A DNA stretch of 23,287 nt. Source: an uncultured Shinella sp. Lineage in GTDB: Bacteria > Pseudomonadota > Alphaproteobacteria > Rhizobiales > Rhizobiaceae. Location of the stretch: positions 1 to 23,287 of the forward strand of contig NZ_CAMLFY010000070.1 of assembly GCF_946479415.1 (NCBI RefSeq). Reading direction: 5' to 3'. Below, piece by piece: positions 8,121-16,663 of this stretch (position 1 is its first letter; every line of letters starts with the position of its first letter). The translations under genes were made by a program, and so were the position numbers. Below the pieces are notes generated by a model. It was not told the origin of the DNA. It made no database searches and saw only the letters and a list, made by a program, of their open reading frames with translations.

Positions 8121-8873
8121 ATGCGTTTCAAAGATAAGATTGTTATCGTCACCGGCGCCGCCGGCGGTATAGGCGGCGCCATCAGCGCCCGTTTTGCTGC
8201 CGAGGGTGCTCGTGTCATCGTCACTGACATGAACGGTGAAGGCGCCGAAGCGACCGTCGCGGAGATCGTGGCCGGCGAGGGCAGGGCGCGCGCCCTGTCC
8301 AGCGATATTTCTACGGCAGAGGGTTGCCGAGCGATCGTCGAAAACGTCATGGCGACGGAAGGGCATATCGATGTGCTCTGCAACAATGCGGGTATCAACC
8401 GCCGCGGCAACCTTCTCTCGCTGACGCCGGAGGATTGGCGGTTGAGCTTCGCCGTCAATCTCGATGCGATGTTCCATCTTTGCCAGGCAGCGCTGCCGCA
8501 TATGATCCATGCGGGCGGCGGCGCCATTGTCAATACCGCCTCCCAGTGGGGGCTTCATCCGGCACCGAACCACATCGCCTACAATGTCACGAAGGCGGCA
8601 GTGGCAAGCTTCACGCAAAACCTTGCCCGCGACTACGCGCCCAACAAGATCCGCGTCAATGCCGTCTGCCCCGGCGAAATTCATACGCCCATGCTGGAAG
8701 CGGGTGTAAAGCGATCCGGGCGCGCTATTGCCGATCTCGACAAACTCGTCCCATTCGGCCGCATCGGCAAACCGGAGGAAGTTGCCGCCCTGGTCGCTTT
8801 TTTGGCCTCTGACGAAGCTGCTTTCATGTGCGGATCGCTGGTGGAGATAACGGGGGCGCAAGCGGTCGCGTGA
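8121..8873 (+). CDS. Short-chain dehydrogenase/reductase (second)
   Basis: 250 aa classical SDR. It shows TGAAGGIG at 11-18, D36 at the end of strand 2 (VTDMN), which favours NAD(H), NNAG near 88-91, and the catalytic set S141, Y154, K158 (YNVTK). Two starts are possible: ATG 8115, which overlaps the previous stop as TAATG, and ATG 8121. I chose 8121 because GAGG at 8109-8112 is 8 nt upstream of it but only 2 nt from 8115. This is the last gene of the operon. The different cofactor preferences of the two SDRs suggest an oxidation/reduction pair acting on one hydroxyl or keto group (inference). Confidence 0.9.
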   Translation: MRFKDKIVIVTGAAGGIGGAISARFAAEGARVIVTDMNGEGAEATVAEIVAGEGRARALSSDISTAEGCRAIVENVMATEGHIDVLCNNAGINRRGNLLSLTPEDWRLSFAVNLDAMFHLCQAALPHMIHAGGGAIVNTASQWGLHPAPNHIAYNVTKAAVASFTQNLARDYAPNKIRVNAVCPGEIHTPMLEAGVKRSGRAIADLDKLVPFGRIGKPEEVAALVAFLASDEAAFMCGSLVEITGAQAVA

Positions 8874-8923
8874 TCCTGATGTGCAGCGGTGTCGGATAAG
8901 AGGCTCTATTCCTCATGGGTTGT

Positions 8924-8945
8924 GGACGGTTTAGTCTTATTTTTT
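8924..8945 (+). terminator. Weak possible terminator of the catabolic operon
   Basis: A short stem, GGAC 8924-8927 with GTCT 8934-8937 (one G-U pair, 6-nt loop), is followed by TATTTTTT. It has the layout of an intrinsic terminator after the last SDR gene, but the stem is only 4 bp, so termination efficiency is doubtful. Confidence 0.25.
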
Positions 8946-8954
8946 CCGTGATGG

Positions 8955-8980
8955 GGAACAAAAGTCCCACTTGTTCCGTA
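8955..8980 (+). promoter_or_regulatory. Probable EcfG/RpoE2-type general stress promoter of the prkA operon, inside a dyad
   Basis: GGAAC at 8955-8959 is followed after 17 nt by CGTA at 8977-8980. This is close to the alphaproteobacterial EcfG consensus (GGAAC, 16-17 nt, CGTT), with the last base differing. Transcription would start near 8987, giving a leader of about 55 nt to the prkA start. The -35 also forms half of an inverted repeat, GGAACAA (8955-8961) and TTGTTCC (8971-8977) with a 9-nt spacer, which could be an operator or coincidental. PrkA/YeaH/SpoVR are known stress and starvation proteins, so general-stress control is sensible. Confidence 0.5.
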
Positions 8981-9040
8981 TATTAAGTATCGGCCGCCGA
9001 TTGATGTGGTGGCTTGGTCCAGCGACTGTGGGAGGGTTCC

Positions 9041-10990
9041 ATGCGAACCGACGGCAGTGACGTTTTCGACCTCTTTTCAAAAGCATATGTGAGCGAAGCG
9101 AGAGAGACGCTGAGCCTTCAGGAATATCTGCTCGGCTGCCGCGATAATGCGAGCATGTATGCCACGGCGCCCGAGCGCATGATCTCTGCGATCGGTGAAC
9201 CGAAGCTCGTCGATACCAGCATGGATGAACGCCTGGGTCGCGTCTTCGGCAATCGCACGATCAAACTTTATCCCTCCTTCTCAGATTTCTTCGGCATGGA
9301 AGATACCGTCGAGCGGATCGTCGGCTACTTCCGGTACGCGGCGCAGGGTCTCGAGGAGCGCAAGCAGATTCTCTATCTGCTGGGGCCTGTCGGAGGTGGG
9401 AAGTCCTCGCTCGCCGAACGGTTGAAAAAGCTGATGGAAGAGCAGCCGATCTACACGCTCGCCATCGACGGCAAGGTCAGCCCGGTGTTTGAATCGCCGC
9501 TTGGCCTCTTCAGCCGAGAACGCATGGGTGACCTGCTGGAGGATAAATACGGCATCGCCAAACGGCGCCTCACCGGGCTTATCTCGCCCTGGGCCACGAA
9601 ACGACTTGACGAGATTGGCGGCGACATCTCGAAGTTCAGTGTCGTGAGGTTGATGCCATCGCGGTTACGCCAGATCGCGATCGCAAAGACCGAACCAGGT
9701 GATGAGAACAACCAGGACGTCTCGGCGCTGGTCGGCAAAGTCGATATTCGGCAGCTCGAAAACTTCAGCCAGGCCGATCCCGACGCCTATTCCTATAGCG
9801 GCGGGCTCAACCGGACGACACAGGGTCTTCTCGAATTCGTCGAGATGTTCAAGGCGCCGATCAAGGTCCTGCATCCGCTGCTGACCGCCACGCAGGAGGG
9901 CAGCTACAACGGCACGGAAAACTTCGGTGCTTTTCCGTATCAGGGCATCGTTCTCGCTCACTCCAACGAGTCGGAATGGTTGCAGTTCAAGCATAACAAG
10001 AATAACGAGGCCTTTCTCGACCGCATTCTCGTCGTGAAGGTGCCCTATTGCCTGCGCGTCACCGAAGAGCGGCTGATCTACGAGAAGCTGCTTCGGGAGA
10101 GTGAACTTTCCGACAGCCCCTGCGCGCCCGAAGTGCTGGAGAATCTCAGTCGCTTCACCGTCGCCACGCGTCTGGCGCCCCATGAAAATTCACCGACCTA
10201 TACGAAGATGCGCGTTTATGACGGCGAGAACCTGAAGGATACCGATCCGAAGGCCAAGTCACTGCAGGAATACCGTGACGCCGGCGGCGTCGACGAGGGC
10301 ATGAATGGCATCAGCACGCGCTTTGCCTTCAAGGTGCTGTCGGAGACCTTCAACTACGACACCAAGGAGGTGGCAGCCGATTCCGTCCACCTCATGTATG
10401 TCCTCGAACAGGCGATCCGCCGCGAGCAGTTCTCCAAGGAGGTCGAGGCGGGTTATCTCGATTTCATCCGCTCGGAAATCGCAGCGCGTTATGCCGAATT
10501 CATCGGCCACGAGATCCAGAAGGCCTATCTGGAGTCCTATAGCGAATACGGGCAGAATCTTTTCGACCGCTACATCGCTTATGCCGACGCCTGGCTGGAA
10601 GACCAGGATTTCAAGGATCCGGACACCGGCCAGATCCTCAGCCGGGATATCCTCGACAGTGAACTGTCGCAGATCGAAAAGCCGGCGGGTATCGCCAATC
10701 CGAAGGACTTCCGCAACGAGGTCGTCAAATTCACCCTGCGCGCCCGCGCCCGCAACGGCGGGCGCAACCCCTCCTGGACGAGTTATGAAAAACTGCGCGA
10801 GGTGATCGAGAAGCGCATGTTCGGCCAGGTTGAGGACCTTCTGCCGGTCATCAGCTTCGGCTCGAAGAAGGACAGTACCACCGAGAAGCAGCATGCCGAT
10901 TTCGTCGCGCGCATGACCGAGCGGGGGTATACTGTGCGGCAGGTGCGGCGGCTGGTCGATTGGTATATGCGCGTCAACAAGGCTGGTTGA
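9041..10990 (+). CDS. prkA: PrkA family serine protein kinase (YeaG-like)
   Basis: 649 aa, near the usual size of PrkA/YeaG (about 640 aa). The N-terminal half is an AAA+-like domain: P-loop GPVGGGKSS at 115-123 (K121), then the conserved PrkA stretch with SPVFESPLGLF; the C-terminal part is the PrkA kinase-like domain (for example GGRNPSWTSYEKLREVIEKRMF). The ATG at 9041 has GGAGGG at 9031-9036; the frame extends nine codons further up, but that start lacks a site. PrkA is a cytoplasmic stress and starvation kinase that works with the downstream YeaH-type protein. First gene of the three-gene set prkA-DUF444-spoVR, probably under the GGAAC promoter just upstream. Confidence 0.95.
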   Translation: MRTDGSDVFDLFSKAYVSEARETLSLQEYLLGCRDNASMYATAPERMISAIGEPKLVDTSMDERLGRVFGNRTIKLYPSFSDFFGMEDTVERIVGYFRYAAQGLEERKQILYLLGPVGGGKSSLAERLKKLMEEQPIYTLAIDGKVSPVFESPLGLFSRERMGDLLEDKYGIAKRRLTGLISPWATKRLDEIGGDISKFSVVRLMPSRLRQIAIAKTEPGDENNQDVSALVGKVDIRQLENFSQADPDAYSYSGGLNRTTQGLLEFVEMFKAPIKVLHPLLTATQEGSYNGTENFGAFPYQGIVLAHSNESEWLQFKHNKNNEAFLDRILVVKVPYCLRVTEERLIYEKLLRESELSDSPCAPEVLENLSRFTVATRLAPHENSPTYTKMRVYDGENLKDTDPKAKSLQEYRDAGGVDEGMNGISTRFAFKVLSETFNYDTKEVAADSVHLMYVLEQAIRREQFSKEVEAGYLDFIRSEIAARYAEFIGHEIQKAYLESYSEYGQNLFDRYIAYADAWLEDQDFKDPDTGQILSRDILDSELSQIEKPAGIANPKDFRNEVVKFTLRARARNGGRNPSWTSYEKLREVIEKRMFGQVEDLLPVISFGSKKDSTTEKQHADFVARMTERGYTVRQVRRLVDWYMRVNKAG

Positions 10991-11014
10991 CAATGCCGTT
11001 GCGGGGGTTGGCCC

Positions 11015-12349
11015 ATGCCGAACTTCATCGATCGCCGGCTGAACCCAAAGGATCGCAGCCTGGGCAACCGGCAGCGTTTCCTGAAGCGCGTGCATGACGA
11101 GCTGAAGCGAACAATCAACGACCGGGTCAAATCCGACCGGATTGTCGATGTCGATGCGGCCCATGGCGTGCCGGTCCCCAAGGGCGGCGCCGACGAGCCG
11201 AGCTTTCGCAATTCCTCCACCAGCGGCGAGCGGCACTACGTCCTGCCCGGCAACGAAAGTTTTTCGGCCGGAGACCGCATCGGTAAACCCGACGGAGGCG
11301 GTCAGGGTGCCGGCCGGGGTGCGGGGCGCGGCGAGGGCGATGATGATTTTCTCTTCGTTCTGACGCGCGACGAGGTGCTTGACCTGTTTTTCGAGGATCT
11401 CGAGCTTCCCGATATGGTCAAGCTCAACCTGAAGGAAACCGTGACCTACAAGCCCCATCGGGTCGGCTTCACCACATCGGGCACGCCAAGCAACATCAAT
11501 GTGGGGCGCACGATGCGCAACAGCTTCGGGCGTCGCATTGCGCTGCATCGCCCAAGCGAGATCGAACGCCAGAGGATCATCGACGAAATCGCTTCGCTGG
11601 AGACGGAGGACAAACCATCCCAGCCCCAGCCCCAGCCCCAGCCCCAGCGCCGGCGGCTTGCCGCCCTGCGCGATGAACTTGAGGCCTTGGAGCGGCGGCG
11701 CAAGCGCATCGCCTATGTCGATCCGGTCGATGTGCGTTTCAACCGCTTCGAGCGCCAGCCGCTCCCAAATGCCAATGCCGTGATGTTCTGCCTTATGGAC
11801 GTCTCGGCCTCGATGGGTGAGCGTGAGAAGGATCTCGCCAAACGCTTCTTCGTCCTCCTGCATCTCTTCCTCAAGCGCCGCTACGATCGCATCGACATCG
11901 TCTTCATCCGCCATACGGACGAGGCGCGGGAGGTCGATGAGGAGACCTTTTTCTTCAGCAAGCAGAGTGGTGGCACGGTCGTCTCCACGGCGCTTGAGGA
12001 AATGCAACGCATCATCCTCGACCGCTACCCCTCGAACATCTGGAACATCTATGCCGCGCAGGCCTCCGACGGCGACAATGCAATGGGGGATTCCGAGCTT
12101 TGTGCGCAGCTTCTGCGCGATGAACTGATGAAACTCTGCCAGTACTACGCCTATGTCGAAATCATCGATGAGCGGGAAAGCGATATTTTCGGCACGACGG
12201 ACAACGGCACCGCGCTCTGGCGTGCCTATCGCACTGTCGATGGCGCGATCCCGAATTTCCAGATGACCCGTATCGCACGACCCGCCGATATCTACCCGGT
12301 GTTCCGCAAACTCTTCGCCAGGCACAAGGCGGTCCAGGCCCGCAGATAG
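11015..12349 (+). CDS. yeaH: DUF444 / YeaH-YhbH family protein with vWA domain
   Basis: 444 aa member of the YeaH/YhbH (DUF444) family. The N-terminus shows the family signature FIDRRLNPKDRSLGNRQRF and a Gly-rich linker (about 90-110). The C-terminal half is a von Willebrand A-type domain with MIDAS residues D262-x-S264-x-S266 (FCLMDVSASMG). A Gln-Pro run at residues 203-211 precedes the vWA domain and is encoded by a hexanucleotide repeat. GGGGG at 11003-11007 lies 7 nt before the ATG. The protein is the functional partner of PrkA and is cytoplasmic. The gap to prkA is 24 bp, and spoVR follows 9 bp after its stop. Confidence 0.94.
   Translation: MPNFIDRRLNPKDRSLGNRQRFLKRVHDELKRTINDRVKSDRIVDVDAAHGVPVPKGGADEPSFRNSSTSGERHYVLPGNESFSAGDRIGKPDGGGQGAGRGAGRGEGDDDFLFVLTRDEVLDLFFEDLELPDMVKLNLKETVTYKPHRVGFTTSGTPSNINVGRTMRNSFGRRIALHRPSEIERQRIIDEIASLETEDKPSQPQPQPQPQRRRLAALRDELEALERRRKRIAYVDPVDVRFNRFERQPLPNANAVMFCLMDVSASMGEREKDLAKRFFVLLHLFLKRRYDRIDIVFIRHTDEAREVDEETFFFSKQSGGTVVSTALEEMQRIILDRYPSNIWNIYAAQASDGDNAMGDSELCAQLLRDELMKLCQYYAYVEIIDERESDIFGTTDNGTALWRAYRTVDGAIPNFQMTRIARPADIYPVFRKLFARHKAVQARR
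11621..11647 (+). repeat. CAGCCC hexanucleotide tandem repeat inside the DUF444 gene
   Basis: Four and a half copies of CAGCCC in tandem encode Gln-Pro repeats (residues 203-211) between the N-terminal region and the vWA domain. The unit is six bases, so gain or loss by slippage stays in frame and changes only linker length. Confidence 0.9.
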
Positions 12350-12358
12350 GAAGCCATC

Positions 12359-13900
12359 ATGGCACGCGACGCCACGCTGCTGTTTACCGGTTCGGAATGG
12401 AATTTCGCCACGCTGTCGCGCGCCTATGAGGCTATCGAGGAGATCGCCGTCGGGGAATTGGGACTGAACGTGTATCCCAACCAGGTCGAGATCATCTCCT
12501 CCGAGCAGATGCTCGACGCTTATTCTTCCATCGGCATGCCGCTGATGTACCAGCACTGGTCTTTCGGCAAGCGTTTCGCATTCGAAAACCACCTCTATCG
12601 CAAAGGCCGTCGGGGCCTCGCCTACGAGCTGGTCATAAACTCCAATCCCTGCATCACCTATCTCATGGAAGAAAACACCATGCCGATGCAGGCGCTGGTG
12701 ACGGCGCATGCCGCCTTTGGGCACAACCATTTCTTCAAGAACAATTATCTTTTCCGCCAGTGGACGGATGCCGGCGCGATCCTCGGCTATATGGACTTCG
12801 CCAAGAAATACATTGCCAAATGCGAAGAGCGGCACGGCCTTGCAGCCGTGGAGGAAATCCTCGATTCGGCCCATGCGCTGATGGATCAGGGCGTCTTCCA
12901 CTATCGCCGGCCGCCGCGACTTTCGCCGGCCAAGGTGACGGAGCGGGCGCGCGAAAGGCTGGAATACGAAGAGCAGACCTATAGCGACCTCTGGCGCACC
13001 CTGCCGACGGCAGCCGGCGCTGCCGATGTCGAGGAGGCGGAGCAGGAGGCACTGGAGCGCAAGAATGCGCTGCAGCTTCCCGAGGAAAACCTACTCTACT
13101 TCCTCGAAAAGCACAGCTTGATCCTTGAGCCATGGCAGCGCGAGATTCTCAGGATCGTTCGCGTGATCGCGCAATACTTCTACCCGCAGGGTCAGACCAA
13201 GGTGATGAACGAGGGCTGTGCGACCTTCGTGCACTACACGATCATCAATCGGCTTTTCGACCAGGGCCGGATGGGGGAAGGGGCGATGCTGGAACTGCTG
13301 GCGAGCCACGCCAATGTTGTCTTCCAGCCGGGGTTCGACGATCCGCGTTTTTCCGGCATCAACCCCTATGCGTTGGGCTTTGCGATGATGCAGGACATTG
13401 AGCGCATCGCGACGCAGCCGACGGCGGAGGACCGCGACTGGTTTCCCGACATCGCCGGCAATGGTGACGGTATGGCCACGTTGCTCGACGCCTGGGAGAA
13501 CCATCGCGACGAGTCTTTCATCCTGCAATATCTCAGTCCAGAGTTGATCCGTAAATTTCGCCTGTTCCACCTGAGCGATCGCGCCACCGATCGCTTCTGC
13601 AAGGTGGCCTCCATCCACGACGAACGGGGTTACTCTGCCGTCCGATCAGCCCTCGCGGGCACTTATGATCCCGTTGCCAAGCGGCCGGATATTCAAGTGG
13701 TCGATGTGGATCTGCTGGGAGACCGGCAGCTTCGGCTGCAGCATATGATCAAGAACGGCATCCTGCTGGAGGAGGGGGAACGCGATGTGACGCTCGCCCA
13801 TATCCATCGGCTCTGGGGGTATGCTGTGAGCCTGAAGGGTATTGATGCTTCGAGCGGCGCGGTCGTCTACGACTGTTCGTCGACAGACACCGGCGCCTAA
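12359..13900 (+). CDS. spoVR: SpoVR family protein (YcgB-like)
   Basis: 513 aa, the length of YcgB/SpoVR proteins. Family features are the N-terminal YEAIEEIA region, the conserved MYQHWSFGKRF, the NPCITYLMEEN stretch, the His-rich AHAAFGHNHFFKNN, and MNEGCATFVHYTI in the middle. AGGAAG overlapping the DUF444 stop (12347-12353) serves as ribosome-binding site for the ATG. The gene ends the prkA-yeaH-spoVR stress operon. The molecular function of SpoVR proteins is unsettled; in Bacillus SpoVR affects spore cortex, while this lineage does not sporulate. It converges with the minus-strand cassette, with 75 bp between stop codons. Confidence 0.94.
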   Translation: MARDATLLFTGSEWNFATLSRAYEAIEEIAVGELGLNVYPNQVEIISSEQMLDAYSSIGMPLMYQHWSFGKRFAFENHLYRKGRRGLAYELVINSNPCITYLMEENTMPMQALVTAHAAFGHNHFFKNNYLFRQWTDAGAILGYMDFAKKYIAKCEERHGLAAVEEILDSAHALMDQGVFHYRRPPRLSPAKVTERARERLEYEEQTYSDLWRTLPTAAGAADVEEAEQEALERKNALQLPEENLLYFLEKHSLILEPWQREILRIVRVIAQYFYPQGQTKVMNEGCATFVHYTIINRLFDQGRMGEGAMLELLASHANVVFQPGFDDPRFSGINPYALGFAMMQDIERIATQPTAEDRDWFPDIAGNGDGMATLLDAWENHRDESFILQYLSPELIRKFRLFHLSDRATDRFCKVASIHDERGYSAVRSALAGTYDPVAKRPDIQVVDVDLLGDRQLRLQHMIKNGILLEEGERDVTLAHIHRLWGYAVSLKGIDASSGAVVYDCSSTDTGA

Positions 13901-13947
13901 AACATTCCCAGCCGAAGCGAAGCCGCTACGACGTCGGATAATGGGGC

Positions 13948-13977
13948 AAAAACAAAGCGCTCGCCAAGCCGAGTGCT
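13948..13977 (-). terminator. Intrinsic terminator of the protease/nuclease cassette
   Basis: On the minus strand an 8-bp stem (AGCACTCG, 13977-13970, with CGAGCGCT, 13963-13956; one G-T pair, 6-nt loop GCTTGG) is followed at once by TTTGTTTTT. The stem begins inside the TAG stop codon of the last cassette gene. It marks the 3' end of the four-gene minus-strand operon and insulates it from spoVR. Confidence 0.75.
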
Positions 13978-16663
13978 ACCTACTGATCCAGATTTCCAGC
14001 GTGTTCTTGCCGATTGCAGAGATTGGTTTGGCTTCCACCGCCTGTCCGGCAGCCGTCAGATCCGCGGCAAGCATTTCCGCAGCGGCACGGTCTTCTGTGC
14101 TGTCGGGATTGTAGCGAACCTCGTTCTTGCCCGCAGCCAGTGCCGTGCGTTCCTCGCCCGGTGAGGGTATGAGCCAGCCGACCGCGCGCATGCGCGCACT
14201 GAGCGTCTGCGCAACGGGTCTCGGCATTCCGGCAAACTGGAGATATACCTTCTGCGTGCTCGGCCTGATGCCCACCTGTGCCTTTACGCGGTCGAGAAGG
14301 GTCCGGGTCTGCTGACCGATATTGGTCTCGCCACTGGCTTCGCGCACCTCGAGGTCTCCCGCGGCGACACGCGCCTGCGCCCAGAGTGTCAACCAATCCG
14401 GTCGCCGCCACAGGTCGTCCGGCACCCAGGTCAATGCCTCCAGGACGTTCAACCGGCCATCCCGGGACAGCGGCAACATGTTGACGGTTTTCGCCATATC
14501 CGTGAGCGCTGCCACGACCTTGCGGCGTTCAGCAATAGGCAGGTCCGCATTGCCCAGAACAGCACGCAGTTCCGCCTTGATCGCCTGGCGTTCGCCCTCG
14601 CGCCCGCTATCGAGAAGGCCCACACGGCCCGCAAGTTCGTCTGCGAGTGTCACGCCGTTGGAAGCAGGATGATCCATGGAATCCGTCCATCTGATCAGAT
14701 AGCCGAAATCAAGGTCGGTACGCTGTTCGAGATCGGAAATAGAAATGCGAAACATCGATGGCTTGAAATCCGTCGCTTCGGTGTCCCGCGGTATAAGGAA
14801 GGCATCCACCTTGAATTCCGGATCGCGTATCTCACCCTTGACCGCAATCGAAACGGAGGAGACCGCCACCTTCCAATAGGCGACGGGAACGGGAACACCG
14901 TCGGTCCCCTGAGCTTCGGAACCTTTTCCGAACACCGGGCCTGTAAAGATGGTAACGCGGTTTGCAAGCGGATTGTGCTCGCTTCGCACCCAGTTCTCGA
15001 GTTGCGGCCACAAGCCCGCTGCAAGACCGGCAGGTTGGGGCAGCGAATTTGGCAGGACGCTGGTGTAGAGGGAGAGCGTAAGCGCCGCCGTGCCCGCGTC
15101 GCCGGAGAATGCCGTCCCCCATGCGACATCGCCGGAACTTGCGAGCTGCACTGGTTTCCAGACCGAATCGTACCATGCGGCGTCAGGTTGATCCGAGATC
15201 GGAAGGCGGGCATCGGGACGCAGTCCGGTTCCAGCGGTCTGAAGGATCAGCCGCTGTGAACGGTCCAGATTGACCGCCGCGTAAAGAGCCATGCGATTGG
15301 CTTTGCTCATGACCAGCGAGTAGTTCAAATAGTCCAACCGTTCAGGCAAAACATTCCCGGTCTGCTCGCCGCGAATGGTCGGAAGCTGGATTTTGGTATC
15401 GAGAAAGCTCGCTTGATACCCTGGCAGGTCTTCGGGCAATACATTCGGTACATTGTCAATGAGCGGTGCCAGCAGCACACGCAAAGACGGTGGAAGCTGA
15501 TTGATCGTCAATTTCCCGCCCTTGAGATCGCTGACGATTTGAACGGAAACCTGGTCCCGGAGCTCCCCCTTCAAGTCACCTATCTGAATGCCGCCACGCA
15601 CGACACCGGCGACGATAAGACCAAGGGCGGTATCAAGCGAACTTTGAGCGGCTTCCAGTTCGGTAACGCGCTTGTTGGTGTTTTCGAACTGCTGGTTTGC
15701 CAAATTGAGCGCATCCTGCATTTGCAGCCGTGCGCGCTCCGCGTCGGCCACGGCTTTTACCGCGACATCGTTGGCCGACGTATAGGCTTCGACACGTGCC
15801 TGAAGTTCCGTATTCAGTTTGGTGATTTCATCTGCTTTCCGTTGGGTCTCGGTCCACGCCGCCTTGGTTGCCGCGACCTGCTTTTTGAGGTCGTTGTTCA
15901 GGACCAGGATTTCTCCGGCCTTCGCCTCACTCTCCTTTCGAGCCACATCCGCGTTCCGGGCTTGAAGAAAAGCGTAGAATGCCAGGATGGCGAGAATGGC
16001 CGAGAGGCATACGGATCCGGCGATCAGAAGGTTCTTTATCGTGTCTCGATGTTTGCGGTTAATCTCCTGCGCCTGTTCACTCGCCTGAATGAACGCGTCG
16101 ATATCCGGCCCTTTCGGAAGTTTGGCGGCTTCGGTCAGCGCCTGATCACGCAGCAGGTAGCCGTCGTATCTGGTGTTTTCCCATTGGCGCGCTTGAGCCG
16201 CGACACGAATTCGCAACCGCTCCGCCTCTTCGTCCTCGGTTAGTCCGTCATCGGCCGAATTCACCTCGATGTTGAGCGCGTCACCCGCTTCTGGCGCCAC
16301 CGCGCCGGCAGGCGATGCTTCCGCCTCCCTGTCACCCTCGAAGGGAGCAAGGCGAGTAGGGCTGATATCGGCCTTCGTAATGACCGGGCGGGTTACCAAT
16401 TCGGCGCACCAGTAATCGAGAATACGCTGCACGCTACGCCGGTCGGATTCTCGCTCAATCGTACGGCCGGCCTGACTGGCACCGGTGAGAAACAGGCGTA
16501 TGGCATCCGTGCTCGGTTTGATTTTCATCTCGCTGTCGGGTGTCGGTACGATCAGGGTCTCGTTTTCGGATGCCTGCCGCATCAGTTCGAGATGGGCTAC
16601 TCTGATATCTCCGAGCGAGGAAAATTTGCCTTCGGCAGCCGAAGTGTCGGTCTCGTCGATCAT
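13976..16663 (-). CDS. Membrane protein with STAND-like flanking modules, coiled coil and a catalytically degenerate NUC1-like domain
   Basis: 895 aa, uncharacterised. The ATG at 16663 overlaps the stop of the upstream gene as TGATG and has GGAGGAG 8 nt before it; a longer frame to 16723 exists but lacks such support. Order: a small helical module (about 50-92, ending RILDYWCAEL); an acidic linker (about 105-150); a segment like the pre-membrane region of STAND proteins (WENTRYDGYLLRDQALTEA, 161-179); one transmembrane helix (about 211-233); a coiled coil (about 238-345); a DNA/RNA non-specific endonuclease-like domain (about 415-625); and a C-terminal alpha/beta domain (about 805-895, SPOR/LytR_C-like by eye). 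The nuclease-like part aligns with the active NUC1 domain of the first cassette gene (DYLNYSLVMS; GDVAWG; W552 and LEN 555-557), but the DxGH motif is replaced by KPVQ (503-506) and the metal-binding Asn by T534. No P-loop NTPase is present. Probable membrane-anchored regulator or scaffold; function unknown. Confidence 0.8.
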   Translation of the reverse strand: MIDETDTSAAEGKFSSLGDIRVAHLELMRQASENETLIVPTPDSEMKIKPSTDAIRLFLTGASQAGRTIERESDRRSVQRILDYWCAELVTRPVITKADISPTRLAPFEGDREAEASPAGAVAPEAGDALNIEVNSADDGLTEDEEAERLRIRVAAQARQWENTRYDGYLLRDQALTEAAKLPKGPDIDAFIQASEQAQEINRKHRDTIKNLLIAGSVCLSAILAILAFYAFLQARNADVARKESEAKAGEILVLNNDLKKQVAATKAAWTETQRKADEITKLNTELQARVEAYTSANDVAVKAVADAERARLQMQDALNLANQQFENTNKRVTELEAAQSSLDTALGLIVAGVVRGGIQIGDLKGELRDQVSVQIVSDLKGGKLTINQLPPSLRVLLAPLIDNVPNVLPEDLPGYQASFLDTKIQLPTIRGEQTGNVLPERLDYLNYSLVMSKANRMALYAAVNLDRSQRLILQTAGTGLRPDARLPISDQPDAAWYDSVWKPVQLASSGDVAWGTAFSGDAGTAALTLSLYTSVLPNSLPQPAGLAAGLWPQLENWVRSEHNPLANRVTIFTGPVFGKGSEAQGTDGVPVPVAYWKVAVSSVSIAVKGEIRDPEFKVDAFLIPRDTEATDFKPSMFRISISDLEQRTDLDFGYLIRWTDSMDHPASNGVTLADELAGRVGLLDSGREGERQAIKAELRAVLGNADLPIAERRKVVAALTDMAKTVNMLPLSRDGRLNVLEALTWVPDDLWRRPDWLTLWAQARVAAGDLEVREASGETNIGQQTRTLLDRVKAQVGIRPSTQKVYLQFAGMPRPVAQTLSARMRAVGWLIPSPGEERTALAAGKNEVRYNPDSTEDRAAAEMLAADLTAAGQAVEAKPISAIGKNTLEIWISR

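Noticed and set aside
10259..12901. 880-codon open frame on the minus strand across prkA, DUF444 and spoVR
   Set aside because: It is antisense to three recognisable, conserved genes. Long antisense frames are expected from high-GC codon bias, and its translation shows no domain.
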